From: Chryseobacterium sp. 7
GTDB lineage: Bacteria; Bacteroidota; Bacteroidia; Flavobacteriales; Weeksellaceae
Direction: 5' to 3'
DNA: 64,000 nucleotides
NCBI RefSeq assembly: GCF_003663845.1
Contig: NZ_RCCA01000001.1
Span: forward strand, 496,001-560,000
In this document: positions 14,829-25,228 of the stretch, one piece after another
How the letters are laid out: each line of letters starts with the position of its first letter
How positions within the stretch are numbered: position 1 is the first letter of the stretch
The notes under the pieces: generated by a model
The model's database searches: none
What the model saw: only the letters and a program-made list of their open reading frames with translations
What the model was told of the DNA's origin: nothing
Position numbers and translations under genes: made by a program

Positions 14829-17024
14829 ATGTCAACCTTAAGATTCAAAGCATTAGAAACCCTTCCATTTAAGGATTTCAGAAAAGACAACTCTGTTGAA
14901 ATCCCTGCGAAATTATCAGAGCTATTCTGCAAAAATGTTTTCTCAGAAGAAACCATGAGAGAATATTTAACAAAAGAAGCATTCGGTTCTATCATGGATG
15001 CCATTAAAAAAGGAACTAAAATCCAGAGACATATTGCAGATCAGGTAGCTGTAGCAATGAAAGACTGGGCGATGAGCAAAGGTGTAACGCACTATACACA
15101 CTGGTTCCAGCCTTTAACAGGTACTACTGCAGAAAAGCACGATTCTTTCTTCACTCCAATTGAAGGAGGCAGAGCTATCGAAAGATTTAGCGGAAACATG
15201 CTTATCCAGCAGGAGCCTGACGCATCGTCTTTCCCTAACGGTGGTATCAGAAATACTTTTGAAGCAAGAGGTTATACAGCTTGGGATCCTACATCTCCGG
15301 CATTCATTATGGGAACTACATTATGTATTCCTTCTATCTTCATCTCTTATACAGGAGAAACGCTGGATTATAAAACACCTCTTTTAAGAGCTTTGAGCGC
15401 TGTAGATGAAGCTGCAACCAATGTAATGCAGTATTTTGACAAAAATGTAACGAAGGTAACTCCTACTTTGGGTTGGGAGCAGGAATATTTCCTTGTAGAT
15501 TCAGCATTATACCAATCTCGTCCGGATCTTGTGCTAACAGGGAAGACATTATTAGGACATTCTCCTGCAAAAGGGCAGCAATTGGATGACCACTATTTCG
15601 GTTCTATTCCTACAAGAGTAATGAACTTCATGAAGGAATTGGAAATAGAATGTATGAAATTAGGAATTCCTGCAACAACAAGACATAATGAGGTTGCTCC
15701 TAACCAGTTCGAGCTTGCACCAATGTTTGAAGAAGTAAACGTTGCTGTAGACCACAACTCTTTGTTGATGGACATTATGGCAAGAGTAGCTCACAAACAC
15801 CACTTCCACATTCTTTTCCACGAAAAACCATTCGCAGGAGTAAATGGAAGCGGAAAACACAACAACTGGTCTTTAGCAACAGATACTGGTGAAAACCTTT
15901 TAAGCCCGGGAAAAAATCCTAAGAAAAACTTACAGTTCTTAACATTCTTTGTGAACACCATCAAAGCGGTTCACGAATATGCTGATCTTTTAAGAGCAAG
16001 TATCGCTTCTGCAAGCAACGACCACAGACTTGGTGCCAACGAAGCTCCACCGGCAATTATTTCCGTATTCATTGGAACTCAGTTGTTCAGCGTATTGGAA
16101 GAACTTGAAAAAGTAACGAACGGAAAATTATCTCCGGAAGAGAAAACAGAATTAAAATTAAATGTAGTTGGAAAGATTCCTGAAATTTTGTTAGATAATA
16201 CTGACAGAAACAGAACTTCTCCATTTGCATTTACAGGAAATAAATTTGAGATCAGAGCGGTAGGTTCTTCTGCAAACTGCGCAGAGTCTATGACCGTAAT
16301 GAACACTATTGCTGCAAAACAGCTTAATGACTTCAAGAAAGAAGTTGATGCTTTAATTGAAACTGGTCTTAAGAAAGACGAGGCGATCTTCAATGTATTG
16401 AGAGAATACATCAAGCAGTGTAAAAGCATTATGTTTGAAGGAGACGGATATTCTGATGACTGGGCTAAAGAAGCTAAGAAAAGAGGATTGAACAACCTTA
16501 AAACAACTCCTGAAGCTTTAAAGCAGGAAATGGATAAAAAATTCTTGGATCTTTATGAGGAAATGGGAATTTTCAACCACAGAGAAGTTGAAGCAAGAAA
16601 CGAAATCAAGTTAGAGAAATATTCTACTGTTATCGATATTGAATCTAGAGTATTAGGCGATATCGCAAGAAACCACATTATTCCTTCTGCGTTAAATTAT
16701 CAGAACAGATTAATTGAAAATGTAAAAGGTCTTAAAGAAATCTTTGGCGATAAAGAATTCAAATCTTTAGCAAAAGAACAAATGAGTTTAATTACAAGCA
16801 TTTCTGAAAATGTTTCTAAAATTAAACTTGGTGTTGAAGATCTTCTTAAAGCAAGAGAAGCAGCAAAAGGTATTTCAGACAGCCAAAAACAGGCAGAAAG
16901 CTATTGTAATAAAGTAAAACCATTATTCGATCCTATCAGAGAAGCTTCTGATGCATTGGAAATGATGGTAGACGATGAGCTTTGGCCGATGACAAAATAC
17001 AGAGAAATGTTGTTTACAAAATAA
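14829..17024 (+). CDS. glnN: Glutamine synthetase type III
   Basis: ATP-dependent ligation of ammonia to glutamate in the cytoplasm. The 731-aa length and N-terminus (MSTLRFKALETLPF, then THYTHWFQPLTGTTAEKHDSF) are those of the GSIII family common in Bacteroidota. Catalytic blocks include LGWEQEYFLVD, the RHNEVAPNQFELAP glutamate/ammonia-binding block and GSGKHNNWSL. The C-terminal about 120 residues are a helical GSIII-specific extension. Monocistronic with its own promoter and terminator; nitrogen control is expected but not visible beyond the upstream palindrome. Confidence 0.96.
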   Translation: MSTLRFKALETLPFKDFRKDNSVEIPAKLSELFCKNVFSEETMREYLTKEAFGSIMDAIKKGTKIQRHIADQVAVAMKDWAMSKGVTHYTHWFQPLTGTTAEKHDSFFTPIEGGRAIERFSGNMLIQQEPDASSFPNGGIRNTFEARGYTAWDPTSPAFIMGTTLCIPSIFISYTGETLDYKTPLLRALSAVDEAATNVMQYFDKNVTKVTPTLGWEQEYFLVDSALYQSRPDLVLTGKTLLGHSPAKGQQLDDHYFGSIPTRVMNFMKELEIECMKLGIPATTRHNEVAPNQFELAPMFEEVNVAVDHNSLLMDIMARVAHKHHFHILFHEKPFAGVNGSGKHNNWSLATDTGENLLSPGKNPKKNLQFLTFFVNTIKAVHEYADLLRASIASASNDHRLGANEAPPAIISVFIGTQLFSVLEELEKVTNGKLSPEEKTELKLNVVGKIPEILLDNTDRNRTSPFAFTGNKFEIRAVGSSANCAESMTVMNTIAAKQLNDFKKEVDALIETGLKKDEAIFNVLREYIKQCKSIMFEGDGYSDDWAKEAKKRGLNNLKTTPEALKQEMDKKFLDLYEEMGIFNHREVEARNEIKLEKYSTVIDIESRVLGDIARNHIIPSALNYQNRLIENVKGLKEIFGDKEFKSLAKEQMSLITSISENVSKIKLGVEDLLKAREAAKGISDSQKQAESYCNKVKPLFDPIREASDALEMMVDDELWPMTKYREMLFTK

Positions 17025-17050
17025 CGTCCTGTAAAGTTCCATATTAGTTT

Positions 17051-17075
17051 AAATTCCCCGTTTTCCGGGGAATTT
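17051..17075 (+). terminator. Terminator of glutamine synthetase III
   Basis: 10-bp stem AAATTCCCCG/CGGGGAATTT with a 5-nt loop followed by Ts. Confidence 0.9.
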
Positions 17076-17123
17076 TTTATTTAACCTAAAATACTAATAG
17101 ACAAAGACTTCTATAACTTCAAA

Positions 17124-17151
17124 TTTGATACAGAATTTAATTCTACTTTTG
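17124..17151 (+). promoter_or_regulatory. Promoter of the two-component system
   Basis: TTTG (17124-17127), 16 bp, TACTTTTG (17144-17151), 8 bp before the response-regulator ATG, implying a very short leader. Confidence 0.6.
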
Positions 17152-17159
17152 CTCTCATT

Positions 17160-17852
17160 ATGAAAATCCTGATCATAGAAGACAACCATGAGCTTGCCCA
17201 AAGTATGAAATATTACCTTGAAGGTGAAAGCTATATCTGCGAATGTGCCTGCCATTACAATGAAGCTCTGGAAAGACTCAGCTTCAATTCGTATGACTGC
17301 ATTCTGTTGGATATTATGCTGCCTGACGGAAACGGATTAAACATTTTAAATTATATTAAAACCGAAAAAATCAACAGCGGAATACTTATTATTTCTGCTA
17401 AAAACGCATTGGATGATAAAATTAACGGGCTGGAAAAAGGCGCTGACGATTATATTACCAAACCCTTCCATTTACCGGAATTACATGCCAGATTAAGAGC
17501 CGTATACCGCAGGAAAAAAATGGACGGTTACAGCGAAGTGAAATTCAATGAAATAGCATTAAATACAGACACTTATGAAGTCGCTGTTCATACAAAAAGA
17601 CTGGAAGTCACCCAAAAAGAATTTGAATTGCTGCTGTATTTTCTCGTGAACAAAAACCGCGTCTTATCAAAGCAGTCTATTGCTAATCATCTTTGGGGCG
17701 ATTATACGGATAATTTGGCTAATTTTGACTTTGTTTATCAGCACGTTAAAAACCTTAGAAAAAAGATCGGGGCTGCCCGCGGCAACGATTATATTGAAAC
17801 CATCTACGGATTGGGTTACAAGTTTAATGCTCTAAAACATAGTGGTGCATGA
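17160..17852 (+). CDS. OmpR-family response regulator
   Basis: 230 aa. Receiver domain with E7/D8, phosphoacceptor D51, S79 and K101; OmpR-type winged-helix DNA-binding domain about residues 125-225, ending TIYGLGYKF. Its last codons overlap the histidine kinase start by 4 bp (ATGA), so the pair is translationally coupled. Immediately upstream of an RND efflux operon, which it probably controls; the inducing signal is unknown. Confidence 0.92.
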   Translation: MKILIIEDNHELAQSMKYYLEGESYICECACHYNEALERLSFNSYDCILLDIMLPDGNGLNILNYIKTEKINSGILIISAKNALDDKINGLEKGADDYITKPFHLPELHARLRAVYRRKKMDGYSEVKFNEIALNTDTYEVAVHTKRLEVTQKEFELLLYFLVNKNRVLSKQSIANHLWGDYTDNLANFDFVYQHVKNLRKKIGAARGNDYIETIYGLGYKFNALKHSGA

Positions 17853-19201
17853 ATTTATTGAATAAAATATCTGTCTGGTTTATTGCCATTATATTACTCG
17901 TTACCCCCATAAGCATGTACATTTCGTACACCAGTATAAAAAAACGTCTGGACAATGTTGAAATAGAAAGACTGAAACACGTTAACATCTACGTGATTAA
18001 TCAAATAAAAAAGGGAGAAGATCCTGCAAAAACATCTCAGGGACTTCCGATTTCCATAAATTTACAAAGTAAAAAAAATATTCCATCCGAACCGGAAGTT
18101 ATCCATACCTGTATGGAAAACAAAGGGGTTTCCAATAATGAATGTAAAATTCAGGTTAATTCCTACACAAAAGTTGATGACAAAATTTATAAAATTTCTT
18201 CTTATGGCTATATTTCGGCTACTCAACAAATTATGAGCGGAATGCTTGTGGCTCTTTTCTGGAAACTGTTATTAATTACACTCATCGTTTTTATCACGGC
18301 AAGAATTTTATCTAAATTCATATTAAAACCTTTCCATCATGCCATTAATGAACTTCAGCAATTCAGCATTCAGAAAAAGGAAAGGCTGCAGCTTTCAGAG
18401 ACAAGTACCAAAGAGTTTAAAAAGCTCAATGAATTTCTGAAAACAATGACAGACAAAGCTTTGGAAGACTATGCTTCTGTGAAGGAATTTTCAGAAAATG
18501 CTTCTCATGAAGTGCAGACTCCCTTAGCCATTATTCAAAGCAAAATAGAACTGCTTGCAGAAACAGAGATCAATGAAAACCAAGCTATTCTGTTAACGGA
18601 TATTCAAAATTCTATTGATAAATTAAGCAGAATAAACCGCTCACTTATTCTTTTGACCAAACTGAACAACAATGAATTTTTAACGAACAAGGAGCTGAAA
18701 TTCTGTACTGTTGAAAAGGAAGCATTATGCATGTATGCTGATCATCTTGCGCTGAAAAACATTACGTTAAACAGGAATTGTGAAAAAAGTGTTTTTGTTA
18801 AAATCCATCCTACATTAGCAGAAATTCTGTTAAGCAACCTCCTTTCAAATGCCATCCGTCATAATCTTGAAGGTGGAAAAATTGAAATCAATTTAACCCA
18901 GAATTATTTCCAGATCAACAACACCGGACTTCCGCCTCATGTTCCGACCCAGGAACTGTTCAAACGATTCAAAAAAAGCAACCAGTCTCAGGAAAGTATC
19001 GGGCTTGGGCTTTCTATTGTAAAACAAATTTGTGAAGTCAATGACTTTTCAGTTCATTATGATTTTACAGACGGCTGGCACAGCATTACTATCTATTTTG
19101 ACAATATCAAAACACATGAATCTTCAATTTCCGAAAGGAGATTAACTGAAAGCACTATGGCTTTTGAAACCGTAGAGCAGATGGTCAATTTTGCTAAATA
19201 A
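17849..19201 (+). CDS. Sensor histidine kinase
   Basis: 450 aa in the inner membrane. TM1 about residues 10-28, a periplasmic sensor of about 100 residues, TM2 about 130-150. HisKA domain with H220 in SHEVQTP, N box NLLSNAIRHN and G box GLGLSI. The N-terminal Met overlaps the regulator stop by 4 bp. The periplasmic domain contains two Cys (in IHTCMENKGVSNNECK), a possible metal or redox site. Partner of the response regulator just upstream. Confidence 0.92.
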   Translation: MNLLNKISVWFIAIILLVTPISMYISYTSIKKRLDNVEIERLKHVNIYVINQIKKGEDPAKTSQGLPISINLQSKKNIPSEPEVIHTCMENKGVSNNECKIQVNSYTKVDDKIYKISSYGYISATQQIMSGMLVALFWKLLLITLIVFITARILSKFILKPFHHAINELQQFSIQKKERLQLSETSTKEFKKLNEFLKTMTDKALEDYASVKEFSENASHEVQTPLAIIQSKIELLAETEINENQAILLTDIQNSIDKLSRINRSLILLTKLNNNEFLTNKELKFCTVEKEALCMYADHLALKNITLNRNCEKSVFVKIHPTLAEILLSNLLSNAIRHNLEGGKIEINLTQNYFQINNTGLPPHVPTQELFKRFKKSNQSQESIGLGLSIVKQICEVNDFSVHYDFTDGWHSITIYFDNIKTHESSISERRLTESTMAFETVEQMVNFAK

Positions 19202-19281
19202 TCTTCGTTTTAGTTATTTTTTCTAACTTCAAATTTGCTTCAAAATGTATTTTTTACTTTGAAAAAAGAAAAATACGTTAG

Positions 19282-20673
19282 ATGCTTTCAAGAGTTTTTA
19301 TTCTCGCATTATTATCCGTCTTTTTTACGAACACAACAAAAGCACAGCAGGTTCTCACCCTTCAGTCTGCGCTGGAAACAGCTGTTCAGAATTACGGATC
19401 CATCAAAGCCAAGGAATCTTATCGGCAATCATCGAAGGAATCAATAGAATTGGCTAAACGGCAATACCTGCCTAATCTTAACATCAGTATCCAACAGGAT
19501 TATGGAACCGTCAACGGACAAAATGGTCCTTTGTATGGTTTCGGAGGATACGGAGTCGCTTCATCCGGACTTCCTCTCCCTGATCAAAACTGGAATGCTT
19601 CTTTCGGAGCTTTGTATCTGGCCAATGTCAACTGGGAATTTTTCTCTTTCGGAAAGGCTAAGCAAAGAGTGAAGGTTGCGGAATCCAAAAATCAGAGAGA
19701 CACCAAAGATTTATCAGATGAAATCTTCCAGCACAAAGTAAAAGTGACTGCAGCCTACCTGAATGTTTTAGCGGCTCAAAAACTAAAACTTTCCTACGCC
19801 CGAAATCTGGGAAGAACCGATACCATCAGAAGAATTGTTGAGGTGAAAGAAAAAAACGGCATCGTTCCCGGAGTTGAGTTATCTCTTGCAAAAGCAGATT
19901 ATGCCAATGCAATGATTACTTACACCAAAGCAAAGGACAATGAACAGGAACAGGAAAACAAATTGGCCCAGCTATTGGGAATTCCCGCTCAGGAATTTGT
20001 TCTGGACAGTACTTTACTGAAAAGAATTCCGGCAGATTTCCCTACAGAAACAAATTCTTCTTTAGAAAGCCACCCTTTACTGGCTTTATATAAAAGCAGA
20101 ATAGATGTAAGCGAACAGGAAAAACAATTTCTTAAAACACAGTATTATCCATCATTTTCAATGGTAGGCATTATTCAGACGAGAGGTTCTGGATTCGGGA
20201 ATAATTATGCCCAAAATCAAAATGATTTTTCTTCCTCCTATTGGGACGGAATTCATCCTACAAGAAGCAACTACCTTCTCGGGATTGGTGTTTCCTGGAA
20301 TTTCACACAAACCTATAGGCTCTCAAAAGAAATTAGTGTTCAGGATTACGTAAGCCAGGGTTTAAAACATGAATATGATCTTGCAGAACAGCAACTAAAA
20401 GCCCAGCTCAATTTATCTGATAATAAATGGAAAAATGCAGTTTTGATTTATGATCAGGTCCCAATTCAGCTCAAATCTGCCAATGATGCTTATATCCAAC
20501 GGTCTGTTTTATACAAAAACGGATTAACAGATCTGGTGGATTTATCCCAAGCCATTTATGCTCTCGTAAGAGCCGAAACCGACAGAGATATTGCCGTAAG
20601 CAATGTCTGGAACGCGTTATTATTAAAAGCAGCCGCGATGGGTGATTTCTCAGTATTTGAAAACGAACTGTAA
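19282..20673 (+). CDS. TolC-family outer-membrane efflux protein
   Basis: 463 aa with signal peptide (MLSRVFILALLSVFFTNTTKAQ) and the duplicated long coiled-coil helices of TolC proteins, e.g. KVKVTAAYLNVLAAQKL. It forms the outer-membrane channel of the tripartite pump encoded with the next two genes. An upstream TTTG, 17 bp and TACTTTG (about 19235-19260) may give it a separate promoter from the two-component genes. Confidence 0.9.
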   Translation: MLSRVFILALLSVFFTNTTKAQQVLTLQSALETAVQNYGSIKAKESYRQSSKESIELAKRQYLPNLNISIQQDYGTVNGQNGPLYGFGGYGVASSGLPLPDQNWNASFGALYLANVNWEFFSFGKAKQRVKVAESKNQRDTKDLSDEIFQHKVKVTAAYLNVLAAQKLKLSYARNLGRTDTIRRIVEVKEKNGIVPGVELSLAKADYANAMITYTKAKDNEQEQENKLAQLLGIPAQEFVLDSTLLKRIPADFPTETNSSLESHPLLALYKSRIDVSEQEKQFLKTQYYPSFSMVGIIQTRGSGFGNNYAQNQNDFSSSYWDGIHPTRSNYLLGIGVSWNFTQTYRLSKEISVQDYVSQGLKHEYDLAEQQLKAQLNLSDNKWKNAVLIYDQVPIQLKSANDAYIQRSVLYKNGLTDLVDLSQAIYALVRAETDRDIAVSNVWNALLLKAAAMGDFSVFENEL

Positions 20674-20706
20674 GATGAATATCAATTATAAATCAATAGT
20701 ATCTCA

Positions 20707-23700
20707 ATGAACTTAATAAGATTTGCATTAAGAAAACCCATTACGATTTTAGTGATTGTCGCCGGGCTGTTTTTCTTCGGAATCCGGTCCATGAACTCCA
20801 TTAAAGTCGATATCTTTCCAAAACTGGATTTACCGGTGATCTATGTTTCCCACCCTTTCAGCGGCTATACGCCACAGCAGATGGAAGCATTTTTTGCTAA
20901 ACAATACATCAATATCTTCCTTTTTGTAAACGGGATCAAAAGCATTGAAACCAAAAACATTCAGGGATTAACGTTAATGAAAATTAATTTCTACCCCGGA
21001 ACTGATATGGCTCAGGCCGCTGCAGAATTAAACTCATTTTCTACCAGAATTCAGGCCGCCTTTCCTCCGGGATCCAACCCTCCTTTTATCATTCGTTTTG
21101 ATGCTTCCACCCTTCCTGTCGGACAACTCGTTTTAAGCAGTGATAAGAGGTCAAACAATGAACTGCTGGATCTCGCCAACGTTTATGTACGTTCTACATT
21201 TACCTCCATTCCCGGAATTGTTTCTTCACCTCCGTTTGGGGGAAATATCCGTACAGTAGTTATCAATGCCAATCCGGACCTGCTCAGGCAGCACAACATG
21301 ACCCCTGATCAGCTTGTTGAAGCACTACGTCTGAACAACCAAACCGCCCCTTCCGGAAACGTAAGAATCGGAGATAAATATTATATCACTCCTACCAATA
21401 CGATGATTAAAAACGTAAAAGATTTTGAAAATATCCCTTTGTACAAAGGCAGTGTTCAGAATCTTTATTTAAGGGACGTTGCCACAGTAACCGATGGAGC
21501 AGATATGACCTCAGGCTACGCTTTGGTAAACGGACGACGTTCTGTATATCTGAGTATTGCTAAAAGTGCCGATGCTTCTACGTGGGATGTTGTACAGAAT
21601 TTAAAGAAACAATTGCCACAGATTCAATCTAACCTTCCGGATGATGTGAAAGTCAGTTTTGAATTTGACCAGTCAACCTATGTAATTAATTCCGTTAAGA
21701 GTTTATTGAGTGAAGGAACTATCGGAGCCATACTCACCGGATTGATGGTTATTTTATTCCTCGGAGACATCAGAGGGGCTTTGATTGTAATTCTTACCAT
21801 TCCGACTTCTATTATTTCGGCGGTTTTATTTTTAAATCTTTTCGGTCAGACCATTAATATCATGACCTTAAGCGGACTTGCCCTCGCCATTGGAATTCTT
21901 GTAGATGAAAGTACCGTTACCATAGAAAATATTCACCAGCATCTGGACATGGGAAAACCGAAATCTCTTGCCGTCTGGGATGCCTGTAAGGAAATTGCCT
22001 TTCCGAAACTGCTAATCCTATTCTGTATTCTGGCTGTTTTTGCCCCGGCATTTACGATGGGAGGAATTCCTGGATCTTTATTCCTGCCGCTTGCACTCGC
22101 TATTGGTTTCAGCATGATTGTCTCCTATTTCCTTGCACAGACCTTTGTTCCTGTAATGGCTAACTGGATTATGAAGGTGAAGCATCACAAAGCAAAAGAC
22201 GGCCATATTCTGACAGATTCCGAAGAACTTCAAAGAGCCAGACTAACGGACGAAAATGATACATGGAGCCAGAAAGAAATTCTGCTTCAAAACGAAGACA
22301 GCAACCGTGACGGAAAAGTAAGTATGTTTGAAAAAATCCGTTTCCGATATCTGAAGTTTTTAGACCGGATCATGCCTTACAGAAAAATACTTGTTTCTGC
22401 CTATATTATATTGATGATGGCAATGGTGGCCTTATTCCTGAATAGCATTGGCCGTGACGTTTTACCACAGATAAACGGAACTCAGTTTCAGGTAAGAACC
22501 AGAATTCCTGACGGAACAAGGATCGAAAAAAATGAGCTTCAGACCTTAAAATTACTGGATGGAATCAAAGAAATTGTAGGAAAAGACAATATTTCAATCA
22601 CTTCCGCATATGTAGGAACGCATCCTACTCTTTTCTCCGTAAGCCCAATTTATCTTTGGATGGCAGGATCCCATGAAACCGTTTTACAAGTGGCATTAAA
22701 TGAAGACTATCATACCAATATGGATGATCTGAAAGACAAGATCAGAGAAAAGGCAAAAAGCATTAATCCTGATATGAAATTATCTTTTGAGCCTATTGAA
22801 TTAACAGAAAAAATACTTAGCCAGGGATCTCCTACCCCGATTGAAGTAAGACTATCAGGAAGAGATAAAAGTGTAAACGAGGCTTATGCTAAAAAAATAG
22901 AAGCTGAACTTAAGAAAATTCCGTATTTAAGAGATGTTCAGATAGGTCAGTCTATAAAATATCCTGCACTTGACATCAATGTAGACCGTGTTCGTGCCGC
23001 TCAGCTGGGTATAGATATGTCAGACGTTTCACGTTCATTGGTAGCATCTACTTCATCATCAAGATTTACAGAAAAAAATATCTGGACGGATGAAAAAGCA
23101 GGTTACAGCTACAACGTTCAGGTTCAGATTCCTGAAAATAAAATGAACAGCAAAGAGGAAATTGCAGGAATTCCATTGCAAAAAAATTCCAACCGACCGA
23201 ATCTGGGTGATGTGGCTACCATTAAAAACAGCTTCACCTATGGAGAAACAGATAACCTTGGTGCAATGCCAACCTTAACCGTTACAGCCAATCTTAATCA
23301 TACTGATTTGGGAACCGCATCAAGAGATGTTCAAAAAGTAATTGACAATATCGGAGAGCTTCCGAGAGGACTGAATGTTCAACTAATTGGTTTAAGTCAA
23401 ACCTTAAATGAAACATTAAGCAGCTTACAATACAGTCTGATTATTGCTATTGTTGTGATATTTCTAATGTTGGCTGCTAACTTCCAGTCTTTCAAAGTTT
23501 CAGGAGTTGTATTGGTGACTGCACCAGCTGTTTTGGTAGGATCTTTAGCATTATTAATGATCAGCGGATCTACACTCAACCTTCAGTCTTATATGGGAAT
23601 CATTATGTCTGTTGGGGTTTCCATTTCGAATGCCGTACTGTTAATTACCAATGCGGAACAGCTAAGAAAACATAATGGGAATGCCTTACTTTCCGCCAGA

Positions 23701-23976
23701 GAAGCCGCCGCGTTGAGGTTAAGACCCATCGTAATGACAGCCTTAGCAATGGTTGTTGGAATGGTTCCGATGGCATTAGGTTTAGGAGAAGCCGGAGATC
23801 AGGTTTCACCATTGGGAAGAGCTGTAATCGGAGGCCTGGTTGCCTCTACTTTTGCCGCCCTTTTCATCCTTCCTTTAGCTTTTGCATGGGGACAAGGAAA
23901 AGCGACCACTCAAAGTGTTTCCCTTGATCCTGAAGATGAAGAAAGTATTCATTATATGCCTGAAATTGTAAAATAA
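20707..23976 (+). CDS. RND efflux permease (HAE1/AcrB-like), variant proton relay
   Basis: 1089 aa, the inner-membrane pump of the tripartite system, with the usual two halves of one plus five TM segments and large periplasmic loops. TM4 has D400-E401 in LVDESTVTIENI where AcrB has Asp-Asp; in TM10 S974 (VGVSISNAVLL) stands where AcrB has the essential Lys. The cytoplasmic linker between halves is long and carries residues 531-542 (DSNRDGKVSMFE), a textbook EF-hand loop. Position between TolC and adaptor genes, plus the upstream sensor pair, suggests export of a membrane-active compound. Substrate unknown. Confidence 0.92.
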   Translation: MNLIRFALRKPITILVIVAGLFFFGIRSMNSIKVDIFPKLDLPVIYVSHPFSGYTPQQMEAFFAKQYINIFLFVNGIKSIETKNIQGLTLMKINFYPGTDMAQAAAELNSFSTRIQAAFPPGSNPPFIIRFDASTLPVGQLVLSSDKRSNNELLDLANVYVRSTFTSIPGIVSSPPFGGNIRTVVINANPDLLRQHNMTPDQLVEALRLNNQTAPSGNVRIGDKYYITPTNTMIKNVKDFENIPLYKGSVQNLYLRDVATVTDGADMTSGYALVNGRRSVYLSIAKSADASTWDVVQNLKKQLPQIQSNLPDDVKVSFEFDQSTYVINSVKSLLSEGTIGAILTGLMVILFLGDIRGALIVILTIPTSIISAVLFLNLFGQTINIMTLSGLALAIGILVDESTVTIENIHQHLDMGKPKSLAVWDACKEIAFPKLLILFCILAVFAPAFTMGGIPGSLFLPLALAIGFSMIVSYFLAQTFVPVMANWIMKVKHHKAKDGHILTDSEELQRARLTDENDTWSQKEILLQNEDSNRDGKVSMFEKIRFRYLKFLDRIMPYRKILVSAYIILMMAMVALFLNSIGRDVLPQINGTQFQVRTRIPDGTRIEKNELQTLKLLDGIKEIVGKDNISITSAYVGTHPTLFSVSPIYLWMAGSHETVLQVALNEDYHTNMDDLKDKIREKAKSINPDMKLSFEPIELTEKILSQGSPTPIEVRLSGRDKSVNEAYAKKIEAELKKIPYLRDVQIGQSIKYPALDINVDRVRAAQLGIDMSDVSRSLVASTSSSRFTEKNIWTDEKAGYSYNVQVQIPENKMNSKEEIAGIPLQKNSNRPNLGDVATIKNSFTYGETDNLGAMPTLTVTANLNHTDLGTASRDVQKVIDNIGELPRGLNVQLIGLSQTLNETLSSLQYSLIIAIVVIFLMLAANFQSFKVSGVVLVTAPAVLVGSLALLMISGSTLNLQSYMGIIMSVGVSISNAVLLITNAEQLRKHNGNALLSAREAAALRLRPIVMTALAMVVGMVPMALGLGEAGDQVSPLGRAVIGGLVASTFAALFILPLAFAWGQGKATTQSVSLDPEDEESIHYMPEIVK

Positions 23977-24003
23977 GTAACCTTAAGCTATTAAAAATAA
24001 AAG

Positions 24004-25110
24004 ATGAACAAATTATATAAGTATTTAATTCCGGCAGTACTGATTTTTAGTCTTCAAAGTTGCGGTCATGAAGAGAAAAAGGAAGTAAAAAAATCCACAG
24101 AGCCTTCAGCACCGGAAATAGAAACGGTAAATCCCAAACAGGAAGACTTTTCTTCTTCCACGGCTATTCCGGGAGAATTACAGCCTTATCAGAAAGTGGA
24201 TGTTTATGCCAAGGTAAGCAGCTTTGTTAAAAAATTGTACGTGGATGTAGGAAACGAAGTAAAAGCAGGTCAATTACTGGCCACTTTAGAAGCTCCGGAG
24301 ATCAATTCTCAGCAAAGTGCAGCTTCATCAGCTTTAAAGTCAAAAGAAGCTCTGTATATTGCCAGTAAAGCAAAGTATGACCGTTTAAAGGAAACAAGCA
24401 AAACCCCTGGAACCATTTCAGCACTTGATCTGGAACAGGCTTTAGCAGCCCAGAAATCTGATCTGGCTCAATTGGAGGCTGCCAAAGCATCCTATCGTGA
24501 AGTAGCGGATGTTAAAAACTATTTGCAAATCAGAGCTCCGTTCAGCGGGAATATTGCCATGAGAAATGTAAGCGCAGGTGCTTATGTAGGACCATCAGGA
24601 AAAGGTTCTGACCTTCCGATGTTCAGTCTTGTACAGCAGGACAGATTACGTCTGGTTGTAAATGTTCCGGAATCTTACACCGGATTATTGAATAAAAACG
24701 GAGATATTAAATTCTCTATCCAGTCTATTCCAGGAGAAACTTTCACGGCAAAAGTATCAAGATTTGCAGGAGCTTTAGATAATAAATTACGTTCTCAATG
24801 GGTAGAAATGGATGTATACAACAAAGACAAAAAACTTCTCCCGGGAATGGTTGCCAATGTTATTCTTCCTTTAAGCGAAAACAGTAAATCATTGTCTGTT
24901 CCTACATCTGCTGTGCTTAATTCTACCCTGGGGGTATTTGTCATTAAAGTAGAAAAAAATACGGCTCATTGGATTCCGGTAACATCAGGGATTGCCAATG
25001 GCGAGACTACTACAATTATAGGTCCGGTATCTTCTGGCGATATGATTGTTAAGAATGCATCAGAGGAAATCCGTGATGGGCAGAATATTAGAATTAAAGC
25101 CCCGAAATAG
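24004..25110 (+). CDS. RND periplasmic adaptor (membrane fusion) lipoprotein
   Basis: 368 aa. The lipobox SLQSC places the lipidated Cys at residue 20. Then come the lipoyl/barrel-sandwich half (VDVYAKVSSFVKKLYVDVGNEVKAGQ), a helical hairpin (about 95-165), the second lipoyl half (IRAPFSGNIAMRNVSAGAYV) and beta-barrel and membrane-proximal domains. It bridges permease and TolC-like channel. Third gene of the efflux operon, 27 bp after the permease. Confidence 0.93.
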   Translation: MNKLYKYLIPAVLIFSLQSCGHEEKKEVKKSTEPSAPEIETVNPKQEDFSSSTAIPGELQPYQKVDVYAKVSSFVKKLYVDVGNEVKAGQLLATLEAPEINSQQSAASSALKSKEALYIASKAKYDRLKETSKTPGTISALDLEQALAAQKSDLAQLEAAKASYREVADVKNYLQIRAPFSGNIAMRNVSAGAYVGPSGKGSDLPMFSLVQQDRLRLVVNVPESYTGLLNKNGDIKFSIQSIPGETFTAKVSRFAGALDNKLRSQWVEMDVYNKDKKLLPGMVANVILPLSENSKSLSVPTSAVLNSTLGVFVIKVEKNTAHWIPVTSGIANGETTTIIGPVSSGDMIVKNASEEIRDGQNIRIKAPK

Positions 25111-25228
25111 GCTTACAACCGTGTATTTATTAACAAAAATTATAATGGCTTTTTTAGACTTAAAAATTTAGAAAATGTACTGATTCAGGATAAAACGAAA
25201 TAAGTTTGTTAAAGAATCTTAATAAAAA

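Noticed and set aside
15593..15860. Antisense ORFs inside glutamine synthetase III
   Set aside because: They overlap a well-conserved gene completely and have no motifs; typical shadow frames. The same holds for antisense frames in mrdA, actA, recombinase and PBP1a.
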